From Streptomyces humi (GTDB lineage Bacteria; Actinomycetota; Actinomycetes; Streptomycetales; Streptomycetaceae), in NCBI RefSeq assembly GCF_001005085.2, contig NZ_LBMU02000048.1, positions 62,001 to 126,000 on the forward strand: DNA of 64,000 bases, given 5' to 3'. The position numbers and the translations under genes were made by a program. Positions 8,795 through 17,279 of the stretch are shown here, in pieces. Numbering within the stretch: the first letter of the stretch is position 1; the number at the start of each line of letters is the position of its first letter. A model generated the notes under the pieces. It searched no databases. It was not told where the DNA came from and saw nothing but the letters and a program-made list of their open reading frames with translations.

Positions 8795-8811
8795 CTCAGC
8801 TTGGGAAGCTG
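8795..8811. repeat. Partial att core
   Basis: CTCAGCTTGGGAAGCTG is identical to the anticodon-arm part of tRNA-Gly, 17 bases only. It is followed about 80 bases later by a C-rich GTTCCCC motif and GATCTGG, as at the left end at 7735-7890. It looks like the eroded left end of a further element. Confidence 0.55.
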
Positions 8812-8918
8812 CGATCCTTTGCGTCCAGTTCGTACTTTGACCTGGGTGAACGCCCGGGGCCTTATCCTCTCGGCCTTGGCGGCTTTCACCGTGGTTCCCC
8901 GCTGTTCCCCGCTCGATC

Positions 8919-8935
8919 TGGTGCGCTAGTGGTGC
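8919..8935. repeat. Arm-type repeat, type B (left-hand copy)
   Basis: TGGTGCGCTAGTGGTGC, the same 17 bases as at 7656-7672 beside the truncated integrase. Confidence 0.6.
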
Positions 8936-9558
8936 ACGACGTTGTCAGTGGCTGGCCGTACGCTGCGGAGCGTTGGGTCGGTCTGCTGTCTCGGCAAAGA
9001 AGAGCGCGCGACCAAGGGGGGTGGCTCAGAAGAGATCCGTCCAGTCCCCCTGATGGAGGTAGCAGCGCGCAGTGCCCTGCATCATCTGACGCCACCGATC
9101 GTGCGCCCTGCCCCGTGCCGGCTACGTGCCACACGCTGGATGTCCGGAGGCGCAGCGAACCGACGGAGGGGGACAGACCGTGGGTGAGTGGAAGCAGGGG
9201 AAGCCCGAGCCACGTCGGTCCGGGAACTCGTGAAGCTTCGACACCACCCCCTCCAACAGACGCAGAGAGGTCCCGGACCGCGCACGGATCACTTCTTACG
9301 GCGCCTGCTCGCACGCTTCTTCAGCTCGGCCTGGCCGCGCTGGCGCACGCCGGTCAGTACGTCGGGAGTGCTCTTCTGGGTGCACGCTTTCCAACTGTGG
9401 TGGTAGGGCCGTGGGCCATGTCCAGGGGCGTTCACCTGCGTTCATGGGCGGCTGGCCCGGGGGCGGGAGCGGCGTTCTGATCTCAGCTGAACGTCGGCGA
9501 ACGGTGGTGAATGAGACGGAAACTGAGACGGGGCGGCCGAACCTCGCACCCCGAGGTG
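8936..9558. other. Mostly non-coding stretch in the element's left part
   Basis: No gene with a convincing start and codon pattern. On the minus strand a frame from GTG 9435 to the stop at 9289 encodes 48 residues ending in a basic tail (GQAELKKRASRRRKK), which may be a relic or a tiny DNA-binding peptide. Confidence 0.4.
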
Positions 9559-9589
9559 TGAGGTTCCCCCGAGATGCGGGGGAACCTCA
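9559..9589. terminator. Strong hairpin before the DUF6928-like gene
   Basis: TGAGGTTCCCCC-GAGATGC-GGGGGAACCTCA, a perfect 12-bp stem, preceded by a second smaller hairpin (AACCTCGCACC...GGTGTGAGGTT). It probably insulates the following gene or regulates its leader. Confidence 0.55.
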
Positions 9590-9641
9590 GTGAGTGCGGT
9601 TATGTTGCGCAGCCGGGATGCGCAGCTTTCTGGGAGGGGCT

Positions 9642-10400
9642 GTGGGAGCCAAGACGGGACTGTTGATGTACGCCGACGGTGACATACCGGGGCTGCTGCG
9701 GCGAGTGGGGTCGGCTGATCGTGACCGGACGGCCGCCATGATGCGGCGGCTCTATCTGGGCTGGGAGATCGAGGAGTGCGAAGGCTCGACTCTCTGGGAC
9801 GGCGTGTACCCCCCGAAGGGAACGGTGTATGCGGCCAGTTGGCCTGGGGTGGAGGTCATCGGTGATCAGGGGGTGATGATCGACCTTCCCTCCCAGCTCC
9901 CGGGGCGCCTGGTGGCGGCAAGCGCCGGCCGACGGCTCGTCCTGCACGCCATGCACAGCGTCGTCGACTGGTTGGCGTTCGCCGTGTGGGAGGACGGGCG
10001 CCTGGTCCGCTCGCTGAGCCTGTCCCCGGACAGCGGCGTCGTCGAGAACATCGGTGAACCGCTCCCCTTTGAACTGCCCTACTGGGCCGGGAACCGTCCG
10101 GCTGGCATCGTGCCCTGGCCTGACGAGGACGAAGAGCCGTACCCCCTGCCTTTTCACCCCTTGGAGCTGGGCGAGGACGCGTTGAGGGCGCTTTGCGGTT
10201 TCATCCTGGAGGGGCGCCCCGAGCCCGATGACGTCGACGCAGACGCCATCGAGCTGCACGGATTCCATACGCGGGACCCCCACGGGCCCGATCTCGCAAA
10301 GCGACAAGCGGAGCTGCGCGTTGCCGTGGACGCCATGGCTCCGCCGCGGGTCTGCACACTGGGTACTGATGGTTCACTGATTGAACGCAACGACCTTTAG
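9642..10400 (+). CDS. DUF6928-like protein
   Basis: 252 residues. GTG 9642 was chosen because GGGAGGGG lies just upstream; an in-frame ATG at 9618 lacks such a site. The protein starts VGAKTGLLMYADGD and contains AASAGRRLVLHAMHSVVDWL, VRSLSLSPDSGVVENIG and PFHPLELGEDALRALCGF, a pattern I recognise from a widespread Streptomyces family of unknown function (DUF6928, name from memory). No signal peptide or membrane segment is seen. It sits alone in front of the nuclease-NACHT gene, and the 134-base gap makes a separate promoter for the latter likely. Whether it cooperates with that gene is unknown. Confidence 0.75.
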   Translation: MGAKTGLLMYADGDIPGLLRRVGSADRDRTAAMMRRLYLGWEIEECEGSTLWDGVYPPKGTVYAASWPGVEVIGDQGVMIDLPSQLPGRLVAASAGRRLVLHAMHSVVDWLAFAVWEDGRLVRSLSLSPDSGVVENIGEPLPFELPYWAGNRPAGIVPWPDEDEEPYPLPFHPLELGEDALRALCGFILEGRPEPDDVDADAIELHGFHTRDPHGPDLAKRQAELRVAVDAMAPPRVCTLGTDGSLIERNDL

Positions 10401-10534
10401 CTCACGACCCCTTCGACCGGTCGCGTCGAGTGCTTCCGGCTTCCTCCCCCTCGGACTGACCGAGCGGTAGTCTGAGCATCTTCAAGGCCGTCAGGGGCCA
10501 CCTCAGCTAGACCAGTTGGGACGGTTGAACTCAG

Positions 10535-13500
10535 TTGACATACCTGTACGAGCAACTGGACCCTGAGCGGTTTCAGCAACTTTGTCAGGCTCTTATCTCA
10601 CTTGAGTACCCCGGCACGCAGTGTTTCCCTGTTGGCCAACGGGACGGTGGTCGGGATGCCGTCCAGATGTTCGCGAATACACAAGGAAGTTATCGAGTCT
10701 TCCAGGTCAAGTTCGTTAGAAATCCTTTCATTATTGACGATGTCCACAAGTGGCTCGTTGACACAATGAAAGGTGAAATTCCTAAGATCCAAGAGATCCT
10801 GAAGCGCAAGAAAGGCGCCATTGAATATATCCTAGTGTCCAACGTTCCTGGGACAGCTTTTCCTGATTCGGGATCGATTGACACTCTTAATGAGCTGCTA
10901 AATAGCGACTCTCCTGTTCCTATTCGCGCTTGGTGGAGAGACGATCTAGACCGGAGATGCGACGGGCATGCTGATGTCAGGTGGGCCTACCCAGACATGC
11001 TCCGCGGCACCGACCTGCTACAGGCCTTGGCGGAATCTATCGGAGGCGACCTGTCGGGTAACCGTCTGGATGTCTTGCGAAGCTTTGCTGTGGAACAGTT
11101 CGACATGGATAACGAGGTACGATTCAAACAAATTGAGCTGAGTAACGAAATCCTCAATCTCTTCGTCGACGTTCCTGCGATTATTCCCTTGGCCCACGAA
11201 GAGGGGCGCCGCAAGGAAGAAAAGCGTGCGCTACAAATTCGCCAGATTGTACAACAGATCGCCCAACGCGATGGTACAGTTAACGACCTAAATGAGCCTG
11301 TTGGGGCGGCACGACTCCTCCTTAACGACGACATAGCAAAATTTTCTGACCTGGTTGTACTAGAAGGAGGCCCTGGGCAAGGGAAGTCGACGCTGGCGCA
11401 GTATGTCTGTCAGGTCCATAGAATGCGCGTCCTCGGAAAGGACGAGTTCAGCACGCTCCCCCAAGAACATCAAGCTAAGTCTGTCCGATTCCCAATCAGG
11501 GTGGACTTGCGCGAATATGCGACTTGGCTTTCGGGTAAAAATCCGTTCGGTCAAGAAGCTGACTCAGAAAGGCCAACGCAATCGTCTAGGTCTCTTGAGT
11601 CATTCATCAGCGCCTTGATTAGCGAGACCGCAGGCGGTCGCACTTTTACTGTAGATGATCTATCCGCTGTCGCGCGCTCCAGTTCCCTTCTCATCGTTCT
11701 CGACGGCCTAGACGAAGTTGCAGAAGTCCGCCTTCGTAATGACATGGTGAAGGAGATCGGTTCAGCGGCAAGGAGAATGAAAGAGTCCGCCGCTGCACTT
11801 CAAATGCTTGTTACGACAAGACCTTCAGCATTGGCCGAGGTTTCTGAATTCCCATCCAAACTATTTCAGCGGTGGACTTTGACGCGGCTCGGCCGACCTC
11901 TAATCGAGGAATATTCTGAACGCTGGGCGAAATCACGCCACCTGAAACCAAAAGAAACGGCTAACCTTCGTAAAACACTGGCAGAGAAACTTGACCAGCC
12001 GCACATGCGTGACCTTGCACGCAATCCTATGCAGCTTGCCATCTTGCTCACGGTGATTCATACGCGAGGTGGAAGTCTCCCTGACAAGCGGACTGCACTA
12101 TACGATATCTACGTTGAGCTCTTCCTTGCCCGCGAAGCCGAGAAAAGTGAAATTGTAAAGAAGCATCAAGAGGTGCTGATAGACCTGCATCGCTACCTTG
12201 CTTGGCTACTGCACAGTGAGGCGGAGACAGGCAGAGCTCTCGGAAAAATTGAAGGCAGTCGCCTTCGGGAAGTGATCAGAGAATATCTTGTCTCAGAGGG
12301 GAGGGATCCCGCTTGGACAAAGGATCTTTTCACTGGCCTAGCACAACGGGTTGTTTTCCTTGTAGGAGCAGTTGAAGGTCTATTTGAGTTTGAAGTTCAG
12401 CCACTGCGAGAATATTTCGCCGGCAGGTTTCTCTACGAAACTGCACCTTATAGCCCTGTGGGAAGCCCAAGACGTGGGACAAAGGATGAGCGGTTCGATG
12501 CTGTAGCGCGAAATACCCACTGGCTCAATGTGACACGATTCTACGCGGGCTGCTTCAGTAAAGGTGAGTTGCCATCACTTGTCGACAGGCTGGAGGTTCT
12601 TTGTGCCGATGGCGACCTCGGCCTCACATCTCACCCTCGTTCACTTTCTGCAACTCTTGTGGCTGACTGGGTTTTCAGTCAAAACCCTCGAAGCCTCAAG
12701 AAAGTGATCGAACTCATCCTGGATAAGGACGGATATCGCTCTCTTCTCGGTGATGACCGCTATAGCACGAGTGGCGGTGAGCCCATTACTCTTCCCGATG
12801 GGTGCGGTCGCACCGAACTCCTTGATCGCTGTCTAAACGTCCTAAGCGGAGCACCGCCACGGGACATCCAAATCTCAATTACTGCACTCGCGCAGAAGAA
12901 TGGAACCCGCGAAGAGCTCTATCAGCTATGGCTGGAAGGATTCTCCCTTCTCTCATCAAATGACGAGAAAATCTCCTGGATTTGGTCTGGCTACTTCCTG
13001 GGAGTGCTAAATTTTGCGAGCGATGAGGTTTTGCTTAAGACCTTCACGAAGAGCAATGTGCCTCTCGACGACCAGGTAATCCAGGCGGTCATTGCCGCTA
13101 ACAGGGCGAGCTATTTTGCTCAGCGTTCTGATCTCCTCAAGGATTTCCAGGACGCACTGTTTGATGGTTTCATTTCAGGTTTTCGCGCTCCGCGTAGAAG
13201 TCGACTTACGGTTGATCTCTTGTGTGTAGCGCTCAATCCCATGCCCCTGTTGAGGAATCATCCTGATATTCGGCGTACATATGGTGAAAATCTAACTCGT
13301 GGTGTCGGTTTTAACGTTCCGTCGGGCGAACTAGTTCCCGTCCAGGAAACAAGAATTGACACAGTGGTTCACTCATTCCAGGAGCTCCTGAAAACTCCCC
13401 AGCAAGAAGGCGCCCCGTCAGCGGCTGGCGTGTTCGCTAAATACGTCAGGAAAGTCGAGTTCGCACTGGGGCAGAAATGGCCTGTGTGGAGCATGGCCTG

Positions 13501-14266
13501 TGCCCTTTCGCTTGCCGCCAAGCGTGGGAAAAGAGATGAAGTCCAACCTAGCGAGCTGTTTGATGACTCCGTGGATGTGGTCGACCGAATTCAGTATGCG
13601 CGGTTGCAGGCCGGAAATGCCGCATGGTGGAAAAAACAATTTGCATCAATGGACCTGGAGAAGCGGCAGATTTGGGCTTTGACTGCTTTGACATTCTGTG
13701 GCCCTGCTACTCTCGCGAGGGTTTGCAGCGAGCTTGACGATGTAGTCGAGAGTCTAAACGCTCGGGAGAGCGACCGGCTCGTTGGCAGCCTCGAACAAAT
13801 CCGAGGGTGGCTCGGTGTGTATCGCGATGTGCGCGTCGATTTGTTGCCCGCAGTGATGAGCCCTCGACTCGCTGCCGTCCTCACTATTTGGTCAACCGGC
13901 GGCGTGCGGCGTGAAATTGTGGATAGATACCTATCGGCCTACATTGGCGACGAATCTTACGTCCATGAAGCTATCTTCAAGTGCGCGCTTGAGGGGATTC
14001 AATCCGGGCATTCAGATTGGGGGGTAGAAATCGACCGGATTAAGCGGGCTTATCGAGCAACGCACGATTCCATGGGACACCTTGGATATGTGCGATCGCC
14101 CGAAAATATGCCCGTGGAGGTAGCTCGAAAAATCGCGAGTAACGCAGTTTCATATCCAATTTTCTTGGTTCGCGTGGCGGAAATTAGCATGCGTAGGGCG
14201 CTTGCCGAAAGGACAGTTCCTCTCTCAAGGGTCGCGGAACACGGAGGCTGGTTCGAGGAGGAGTGA
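10535..14266 (+). CDS. Mrr-like nuclease fused to NACHT-type NTPase, candidate anti-phage protein
   Basis: 1243 residues from TTG 10535, with GGGACGG 10 bases upstream. Residues 1-150 hold a PD-(D/E)XK nuclease-like signature: GQRDGGRD at 34-41 and QVKF at 57-60, with Asp41, Gln57 and Lys59 as likely catalytic residues. A STAND/NACHT ATPase follows: Walker A GGPGQGKST near 278, Walker B LLIVLDGLDEV near 388, and TTRPSA near 426. Residues 600-1243 are helical without clear motifs, which fits a sensor region. Related architectures (Avs and bNACHT families) sense phage proteins and activate the nuclease to abort infection; that role here is inference. Base composition is far lower in G+C than the neighbours (one counted line, 13921-13980, is 45%), a sign of transfer. 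I found no in-frame TTA codon. Confidence 0.85.
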   Translation: MTYLYEQLDPERFQQLCQALISLEYPGTQCFPVGQRDGGRDAVQMFANTQGSYRVFQVKFVRNPFIIDDVHKWLVDTMKGEIPKIQEILKRKKGAIEYILVSNVPGTAFPDSGSIDTLNELLNSDSPVPIRAWWRDDLDRRCDGHADVRWAYPDMLRGTDLLQALAESIGGDLSGNRLDVLRSFAVEQFDMDNEVRFKQIELSNEILNLFVDVPAIIPLAHEEGRRKEEKRALQIRQIVQQIAQRDGTVNDLNEPVGAARLLLNDDIAKFSDLVVLEGGPGQGKSTLAQYVCQVHRMRVLGKDEFSTLPQEHQAKSVRFPIRVDLREYATWLSGKNPFGQEADSERPTQSSRSLESFISALISETAGGRTFTVDDLSAVARSSSLLIVLDGLDEVAEVRLRNDMVKEIGSAARRMKESAAALQMLVTTRPSALAEVSEFPSKLFQRWTLTRLGRPLIEEYSERWAKSRHLKPKETANLRKTLAEKLDQPHMRDLARNPMQLAILLTVIHTRGGSLPDKRTALYDIYVELFLAREAEKSEIVKKHQEVLIDLHRYLAWLLHSEAETGRALGKIEGSRLREVIREYLVSEGRDPAWTKDLFTGLAQRVVFLVGAVEGLFEFEVQPLREYFAGRFLYETAPYSPVGSPRRGTKDERFDAVARNTHWLNVTRFYAGCFSKGELPSLVDRLEVLCADGDLGLTSHPRSLSATLVADWVFSQNPRSLKKVIELILDKDGYRSLLGDDRYSTSGGEPITLPDGCGRTELLDRCLNVLSGAPPRDIQISITALAQKNGTREELYQLWLEGFSLLSSNDEKISWIWSGYFLGVLNFASDEVLLKTFTKSNVPLDDQVIQAVIAANRASYFAQRSDLLKDFQDALFDGFISGFRAPRRSRLTVDLLCVALNPMPLLRNHPDIRRTYGENLTRGVGFNVPSGELVPVQETRIDTVVHSFQELLKTPQQEGAPSAAGVFAKYVRKVEFALGQKWPVWSMACALSLAAKRGKRDEVQPSELFDDSVDVVDRIQYARLQAGNAAWWKKQFASMDLEKRQIWALTALTFCGPATLARVCSELDDVVESLNARESDRLVGSLEQIRGWLGVYRDVRVDLLPAVMSPRLAAVLTIWSTGGVRREIVDRYLSAYIGDESYVHEAIFKCALEGIQSGHSDWGVEIDRIKRAYRATHDSMGHLGYVRSPENMPVEVARKIASNAVSYPIFLVRVAEISMRRALAERTVPLSRVAEHGGWFEEE

Positions 14267-14432
14267 GGTCGGCGGAGCGATTTTGGCCTGGAGCTGCTTT
14301 GGCGCGAGTGATCATGGCCCCGTAAGCTTCCGGCACGTCGGGCAGTCTGTGGACCTGCCCGGTAAAGCACGACGTTGGGGCCATGATCTTCGAGGCTCGC
14401 GCCAAAGTGGCTGGCTAAAATCGCGGAGCCGA
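14267..14432. repeat. Long inverted repeat directly after the nuclease-NACHT gene
   Basis: Starting at the stop codon, about 50 bases on the left (GGTCGGC, GCGATTTT, CTTTGGCGCGA, GATCATGGCCCC) recur inverted on the right (GGGGCCATGATC, TCGCGCCAAAG, AAAATCGC, GCCGACC). The loop holds its own stem, CGGGCAG...CTGCCCG. Together this gives a multi-tier hairpin of about 165 bases: a terminator, a structured RNA or a DNA-processing site. Confidence 0.7.
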
Positions 14433-14608
14433 CCGCCCCAGCCACGACATACCCCATCTCTGGCATCAGGTGGCTGATTGCTGTGGGCGCGGCTCGGGCG
14501 CCGGCCGGGCTGGAGCGGGGCGGAGACAGGAGCGCAGGCCCGGCCGGGGGCCGGGCCGCGCGCGGGGAGCGGAGCGAGCCGCCTTGAACCTGTAAAGAAG
14601 GTTGTAAC
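14433..14608. other. G+C-rich spacer without a recognised gene
   Basis: Contains short palindromes around GGCCCGGCCGGG and the end of the minus-strand gene to its right. No coding pattern was seen. Confidence 0.4.
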
Positions 14609-15010
14609 TCAGTCGGGCGTGTGGGGCGCCAGAGGTGCTGTGTGCGGTTTGAAGTCCTGTGTGCAGGATGGGAGTTCGCTGCCTTGACGGTGTGCCAGCG
14701 GTAGGAAGATCACGGGCCGGATCGTCCATGTGATGCGGGTGCTGGCCTGGGTGACTGTCACCGTGCAGGGCTCGGCGCGTAGGAGAGCTTTCCTCGTCGC
14801 TATGCGGCCGTCGTACAGCCACTCCCACGCTTCCTGAGATGCGTCGGGGTCGAGTGCCGGTGAGATCGTACGGAGTGCGATGGCAACCCATCTGTCTGCC
14901 TGGGGCGCGGAGTAGGCGTCGAAGGATGCCCGGAGTGCCGGCCATCCCGTCCCGTCGGTGATGTCCTCGGTCCAGCACTCGCACCAGTAGCCCCGCTGCG
15001 GCTTGTCCAT
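14609..15010 (-). CDS. Conserved AICE-associated protein, unknown
   Basis: 133 residues from ATG 15010, which overlaps the stop of the upstream ATPase gene (TGATG), so the two are translationally coupled. It begins MDKPQRGYWCECWTEDITDG and has a Trp-rich middle (YSAPQADRWVAIALRTISPA, ASQEAWEWLYDGRIATR). No signal peptide, membrane helix or catalytic motif was seen. The coupling to an anti-sigma-like ATPase suggests a joint regulatory role, but I do not recognise the family. It is the last gene of the leftward operon in this element. Confidence 0.7.
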   Translation of the reverse strand: MDKPQRGYWCECWTEDITDGTGWPALRASFDAYSAPQADRWVAIALRTISPALDPDASQEAWEWLYDGRIATRKALLRAEPCTVTVTQASTRITWTIRPVIFLPLAHRQGSELPSCTQDFKPHTAPLAPHTPD

Positions 15011-15438
15011 CAGCACGGGTGACCTCCGGTGCGGGGGCCTGCGAACAGCTCGGCGGTGACCGTGTGGCCGCTGTCGCTCTGGTGGACGACGACGCGATGG
15101 GCGATCGCGCTGACCATGCCCAGGCCTCGGCCGTGCTCGGCGTCCTGGTCCAGGCGCTCGGCCTTCGGTGCTGTGCCGACGGCTCCGTCGTCCGTGACCG
15201 ACAACGCGATCACCTGCGCTGACACCGCGAGAGCTAGATGAAAGCTGCCCGACTCCCTGCCGCTGGCTGTGTGGAGGATCGCGTTCGCGCTCAGCTCGCT
15301 CACGATCAGTTCGGCGTCTTCGGCTAAAGGGGAACCGCGCAGAATGTCGCGGGCCCAGCGGCGGGCCCGGCTGACCTCTTCCGGGAAACCTGGGCAACTG
15401 AGCCCCCAGACCCGGACTGTACTCGTATACTCATGCAT
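15010..15438 (-). CDS. Anti-sigma-factor-like ATP-binding protein (HATPase)
   Basis: 142 residues. ATG 15438 was chosen because GAAGGAA lies about 6 bases upstream; an in-frame ATG at 15468 is less likely. GHKL/RsbW-type ATPase motifs are visible: N-box ELSANAILH near residue 60, DDGAVG near 92 and GRGLGMV near 112. Proteins of this type bind and inhibit sigma factors or act on anti-sigma antagonists. Single copies near kor genes are common on Streptomyces elements, where their targets are not known. An operator-like sequence overlaps the start codon, so it is probably repressed by the neighbouring GntR protein. Confidence 0.8.
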   Translation of the reverse strand: MHEYTSTVRVWGLSCPGFPEEVSRARRWARDILRGSPLAEDAELIVSELSANAILHTASGRESGSFHLALAVSAQVIALSVTDDGAVGTAPKAERLDQDAEHGRGLGMVSAIAHRVVVHQSDSGHTVTAELFAGPRTGGHPC

Positions 15439-15443
15439 ACAAG
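15421..15443. promoter_or_regulatory. Kor-type operator candidate over the ATPase gene start
   Basis: ACTCGTATAC followed by TGCATACAAG, overlapping the ATG. The ACTCGT-TA half recurs at 15930 and 16815, and inverted at 16896 and 19976. Confidence 0.45.
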
Positions 15444-15484
15444 TTCCTTCGTGCTGGTAGGCCGCCATGTGCAGCGGGTTCGGG

Positions 15485-15874
15485 CTAGACGAGTTTCACG
15501 CCGTCATGGGCGCGGATGGCGTAGGCCTCGTCGGCAAGCTCGGAGACTTCTTCACGGGTGGCCCAGCGCAGGGCGCGGGTCTCGTCGCCGGTCGTGGGCG
15601 TGCCGTCGGTGGCCTCGCAGCGGAAGACCAGGGAGACGATCAGGCCCGTCATGTTCTTGTAGACGCCGGTCAGGGTCGCCGGAAGGGCGATCTTGATGCC
15701 GGTCTCTTCGAGGACTTCGCGTTGCAGGGCCTCGGGAATGGTCTCCTCGCGTTCGAGGACACCGCCCGGCGGTTCCCATTTTCCGTTGTCACGGCGCTGG
15801 ATCAGGAGGGCCCGGCCGCGGGCGTCTATGACGACCCCGGCGACGCTCACGGAGTGCGGGCGTTCTGTGCTCAC
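15485..15874 (-). CDS. pif: Nudix hydrolase, Pif-like
   Basis: 129 residues from GTG 15874, with CGAGGA just upstream. The Nudix box GGVLEREETIPEALQREVLE followed by ETGI matches G-x5-E-x7-R-E-U-x-E-E-x-G. In pSAM2 the Nudix protein Pif, encoded near the kor gene, blocks redundant transfer between cells that carry the element. Position and divergent orientation to the GntR gene support the same role here. A general housekeeping Nudix activity cannot be excluded from sequence alone. The shared 86-base spacer with the GntR gene contains an operator candidate. Confidence 0.75.
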   Translation of the reverse strand: MSTERPHSVSVAGVVIDARGRALLIQRRDNGKWEPPGGVLEREETIPEALQREVLEETGIKIALPATLTGVYKNMTGLIVSLVFRCEATDGTPTTGDETRALRWATREEVSELADEAYAIRAHDGVKLV

Positions 15875-15929
15875 GTTCCTCGGCCCTCTCGGCTGGCTAG
15901 GCTCTCCACCGTAGCAACAACGCTCGCCC

Positions 15930-15944
15930 ACTCGTCTAGATACC
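15930..15944. promoter_or_regulatory. Kor-type operator candidate in the Nudix/GntR divergent region
   Basis: ACTCGTCTAGATACC, the inverse of the TAGACGAGT core found at 16822, 16898 and 19977. It lies 16 bases before the GntR start, consistent with autoregulation. Confidence 0.5.
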
Positions 15945-15960
15945 TAAAGGAGTACACACA

Positions 15961-16752
15961 GTGAGCCCTACTCTTCCTTCGGGCCTCCTAGGAGATCTCG
16001 ACCCCACGAGCGATCGTGCGGTCTTCCGACAGATCGCCGACCAGCTGCGCGAAGCCATCGACCGTGGGCGATTCAGCGAGGGCGAGAAGCTGCCCTCAGA
16101 GGCTGAGCTTGTCGAGCACTACGGAGTCTCCCGGATGACGGTCCGGAACTCGTTCTCCATCCTCCAGGGGGAAGGGCTGGTGCATGCCGAGCACGGCAAG
16201 GGTGTGTTCGTGCGGCCCCGGCCCCCCGTGCGGCGGCTCGCCTCCGACCGGTTCGCCCGGCGGCATCGTGAGCAGGGGAAGTCCGCGTTCATCGTGGAGG
16301 CGGACGCGGCCGGCAGTCATCCTCAGGTCGACAGTCTTGAGGTCAAGGAAGAGAAGGCCAGTCAGGACATCTCCACCCGGCTCGGGTCCGTGCGGCGGGT
16401 GCTGGCCCGGCGGCGCCGGTACCTCCTCGACGGCCGGCCGGTGGAGTTCGCCACCTCCTACCTCCCTCTCGACATCGCTCGCGGTACCCAGATCGCCGAA
16501 CCCAACCCCGGTCCCGGCGGCATCTACGCCCGCCTCGAAGAGCTGGGCCACCACCTCGATCACTTCGAAGAGGAGATCCGCGCCCGGATGCCCTCGCCGG
16601 ACGAGGTGAAGACGCTCCGGCTGGCTTCCGGTGTGCCGGTCATTCACCTGATCCGGACCGCCTTCGACACCGAGGGGCGGGCTGTGGAGGTGTGCGACAC
16701 GGTCATGGCGGCGGATGCCTACGTGCTGTCGTACCAACTTCCGGCGACCTGA
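15961..16752 (+). CDS. korSA: GntR/HutC-family repressor, KorSA-like
   Basis: 263 residues from GTG 15961, with AAAGGAG 8 bases upstream. An N-terminal winged helix (ADQLREAIDRGRFSEGEKLP, SEAELVEHYGVSRMTVRNS) is followed by a UTRA-type effector domain (residues 90-260, ending PVIHLIRTAFDTEGRAVEV). This is the architecture of KorSA, the master repressor of pSAM2, which silences itself and the activator gene to keep the element integrated. It is divergent from the Nudix gene and upstream of the transfer operon. Operator-like ACTCGT/ACGAGT motifs flank it on both sides. Confidence 0.85.
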   Translation: MSPTLPSGLLGDLDPTSDRAVFRQIADQLREAIDRGRFSEGEKLPSEAELVEHYGVSRMTVRNSFSILQGEGLVHAEHGKGVFVRPRPPVRRLASDRFARRHREQGKSAFIVEADAAGSHPQVDSLEVKEEKASQDISTRLGSVRRVLARRRRYLLDGRPVEFATSYLPLDIARGTQIAEPNPGPGGIYARLEELGHHLDHFEEEIRARMPSPDEVKTLRLASGVPVIHLIRTAFDTEGRAVEVCDTVMAADAYVLSYQLPAT

Positions 16753-16814
16753 TCGTCATGGTTTGCGGTGGTGCGCGGGCACGCTTCCTTGAACTCGTAC
16801 ACCCCAACACGCAT

Positions 16815-16830
16815 ACTCGTATAGACGAGT
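16815..16830. promoter_or_regulatory. Palindromic Kor-type operator candidate
   Basis: ACTCGT-ATAG-ACGAGT, a perfect 6-bp inverted repeat and the best match to the repeated motif of this element. It is 93 bases before the next gene. Confidence 0.6.
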
Positions 16831-16895
16831 GGGCAAGTCGTGTGGCAGGGTGATCGTCATGAGCCCGGGGGATCGGGTTCACAGATCGCTACATG

Positions 16896-16911
16896 TATAG
16901 ACGAGTAGATA
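16896..16911. promoter_or_regulatory. Kor-type operator candidate before the activator-like gene
   Basis: TATAGACGAGTAGATA, directly followed by the ribosome binding site. The 14-mer TAGACGAGTAGATA recurs exactly at 19977-19990. Confidence 0.55.
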
Positions 16912-16922
16912 GGAAGTGTGCT

Positions 16923-17279
16923 GTGCGCACCATCCGTGTGGAGACCACCGCCGCCACGATCCTCCTCACCGAGGCTCCTGAGCCCAAGGTCCGCGACCGT
17001 CAGACCGGCGAGATCGCCAAGGACGCCGTGAGCGGTGAGGCGCTGATGACCATCGGCGTCGTCTACATCGAGGACGGGGAGTCCTCGCTGATCAAGGTCA
17101 CCGTGCCGGAGGGCGGCGTTTCCGAGGGGCTGAACCTCGGTGCGCCGGTCTCGCTCCCCGGCCTCGTCGCCCGGCCGTGGGAGTCCGTGTTCAACGGCCA
17201 GCAGCGTCACGGCATCGCCTACCGGGCCGCCGCCGTCACTCCGGCTGCGTTCCCGGTCGCCATGGGGGCCACCGCCTGA
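16923..17279 (+). CDS. AICE regulatory protein, Pra-like by position
   Basis: 118 residues from GTG 16923, with GGAAG 6 bases upstream. It starts VRTIRVETTAATILLTEAPE and includes VVYIEDGESSLIKVTVPEGG and ARPWESVFNGQQRHGIAYRA. I recognise it as a family found between the GntR repressor and the tra gene in many Streptomyces elements. In pSAM2 the gene repressed by KorSA is pra, an activator of replication, integration and excision. Equating this protein with Pra rests on position and operator, not on a visible DNA-binding motif. Its stop overlaps the tra start (ATGA). Confidence 0.7.
   Translation: MRTIRVETTAATILLTEAPEPKVRDRQTGEIAKDAVSGEALMTIGVVYIEDGESSLIKVTVPEGGVSEGLNLGAPVSLPGLVARPWESVFNGQQRHGIAYRAAAVTPAAFPVAMGATA

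Noticed and set aside
9559..9589. Hairpin resembling a type I-E CRISPR repeat (GGTTCCCCC...GGGGGAACC)
   Set aside because: Single copy with no spacers or further repeats and no cas genes; treated as a terminator-like hairpin.
10535..14266. bldA (TTA codon) control of the nuclease-NACHT gene
   Set aside because: All TTA triplets I located in the gene are out of frame.
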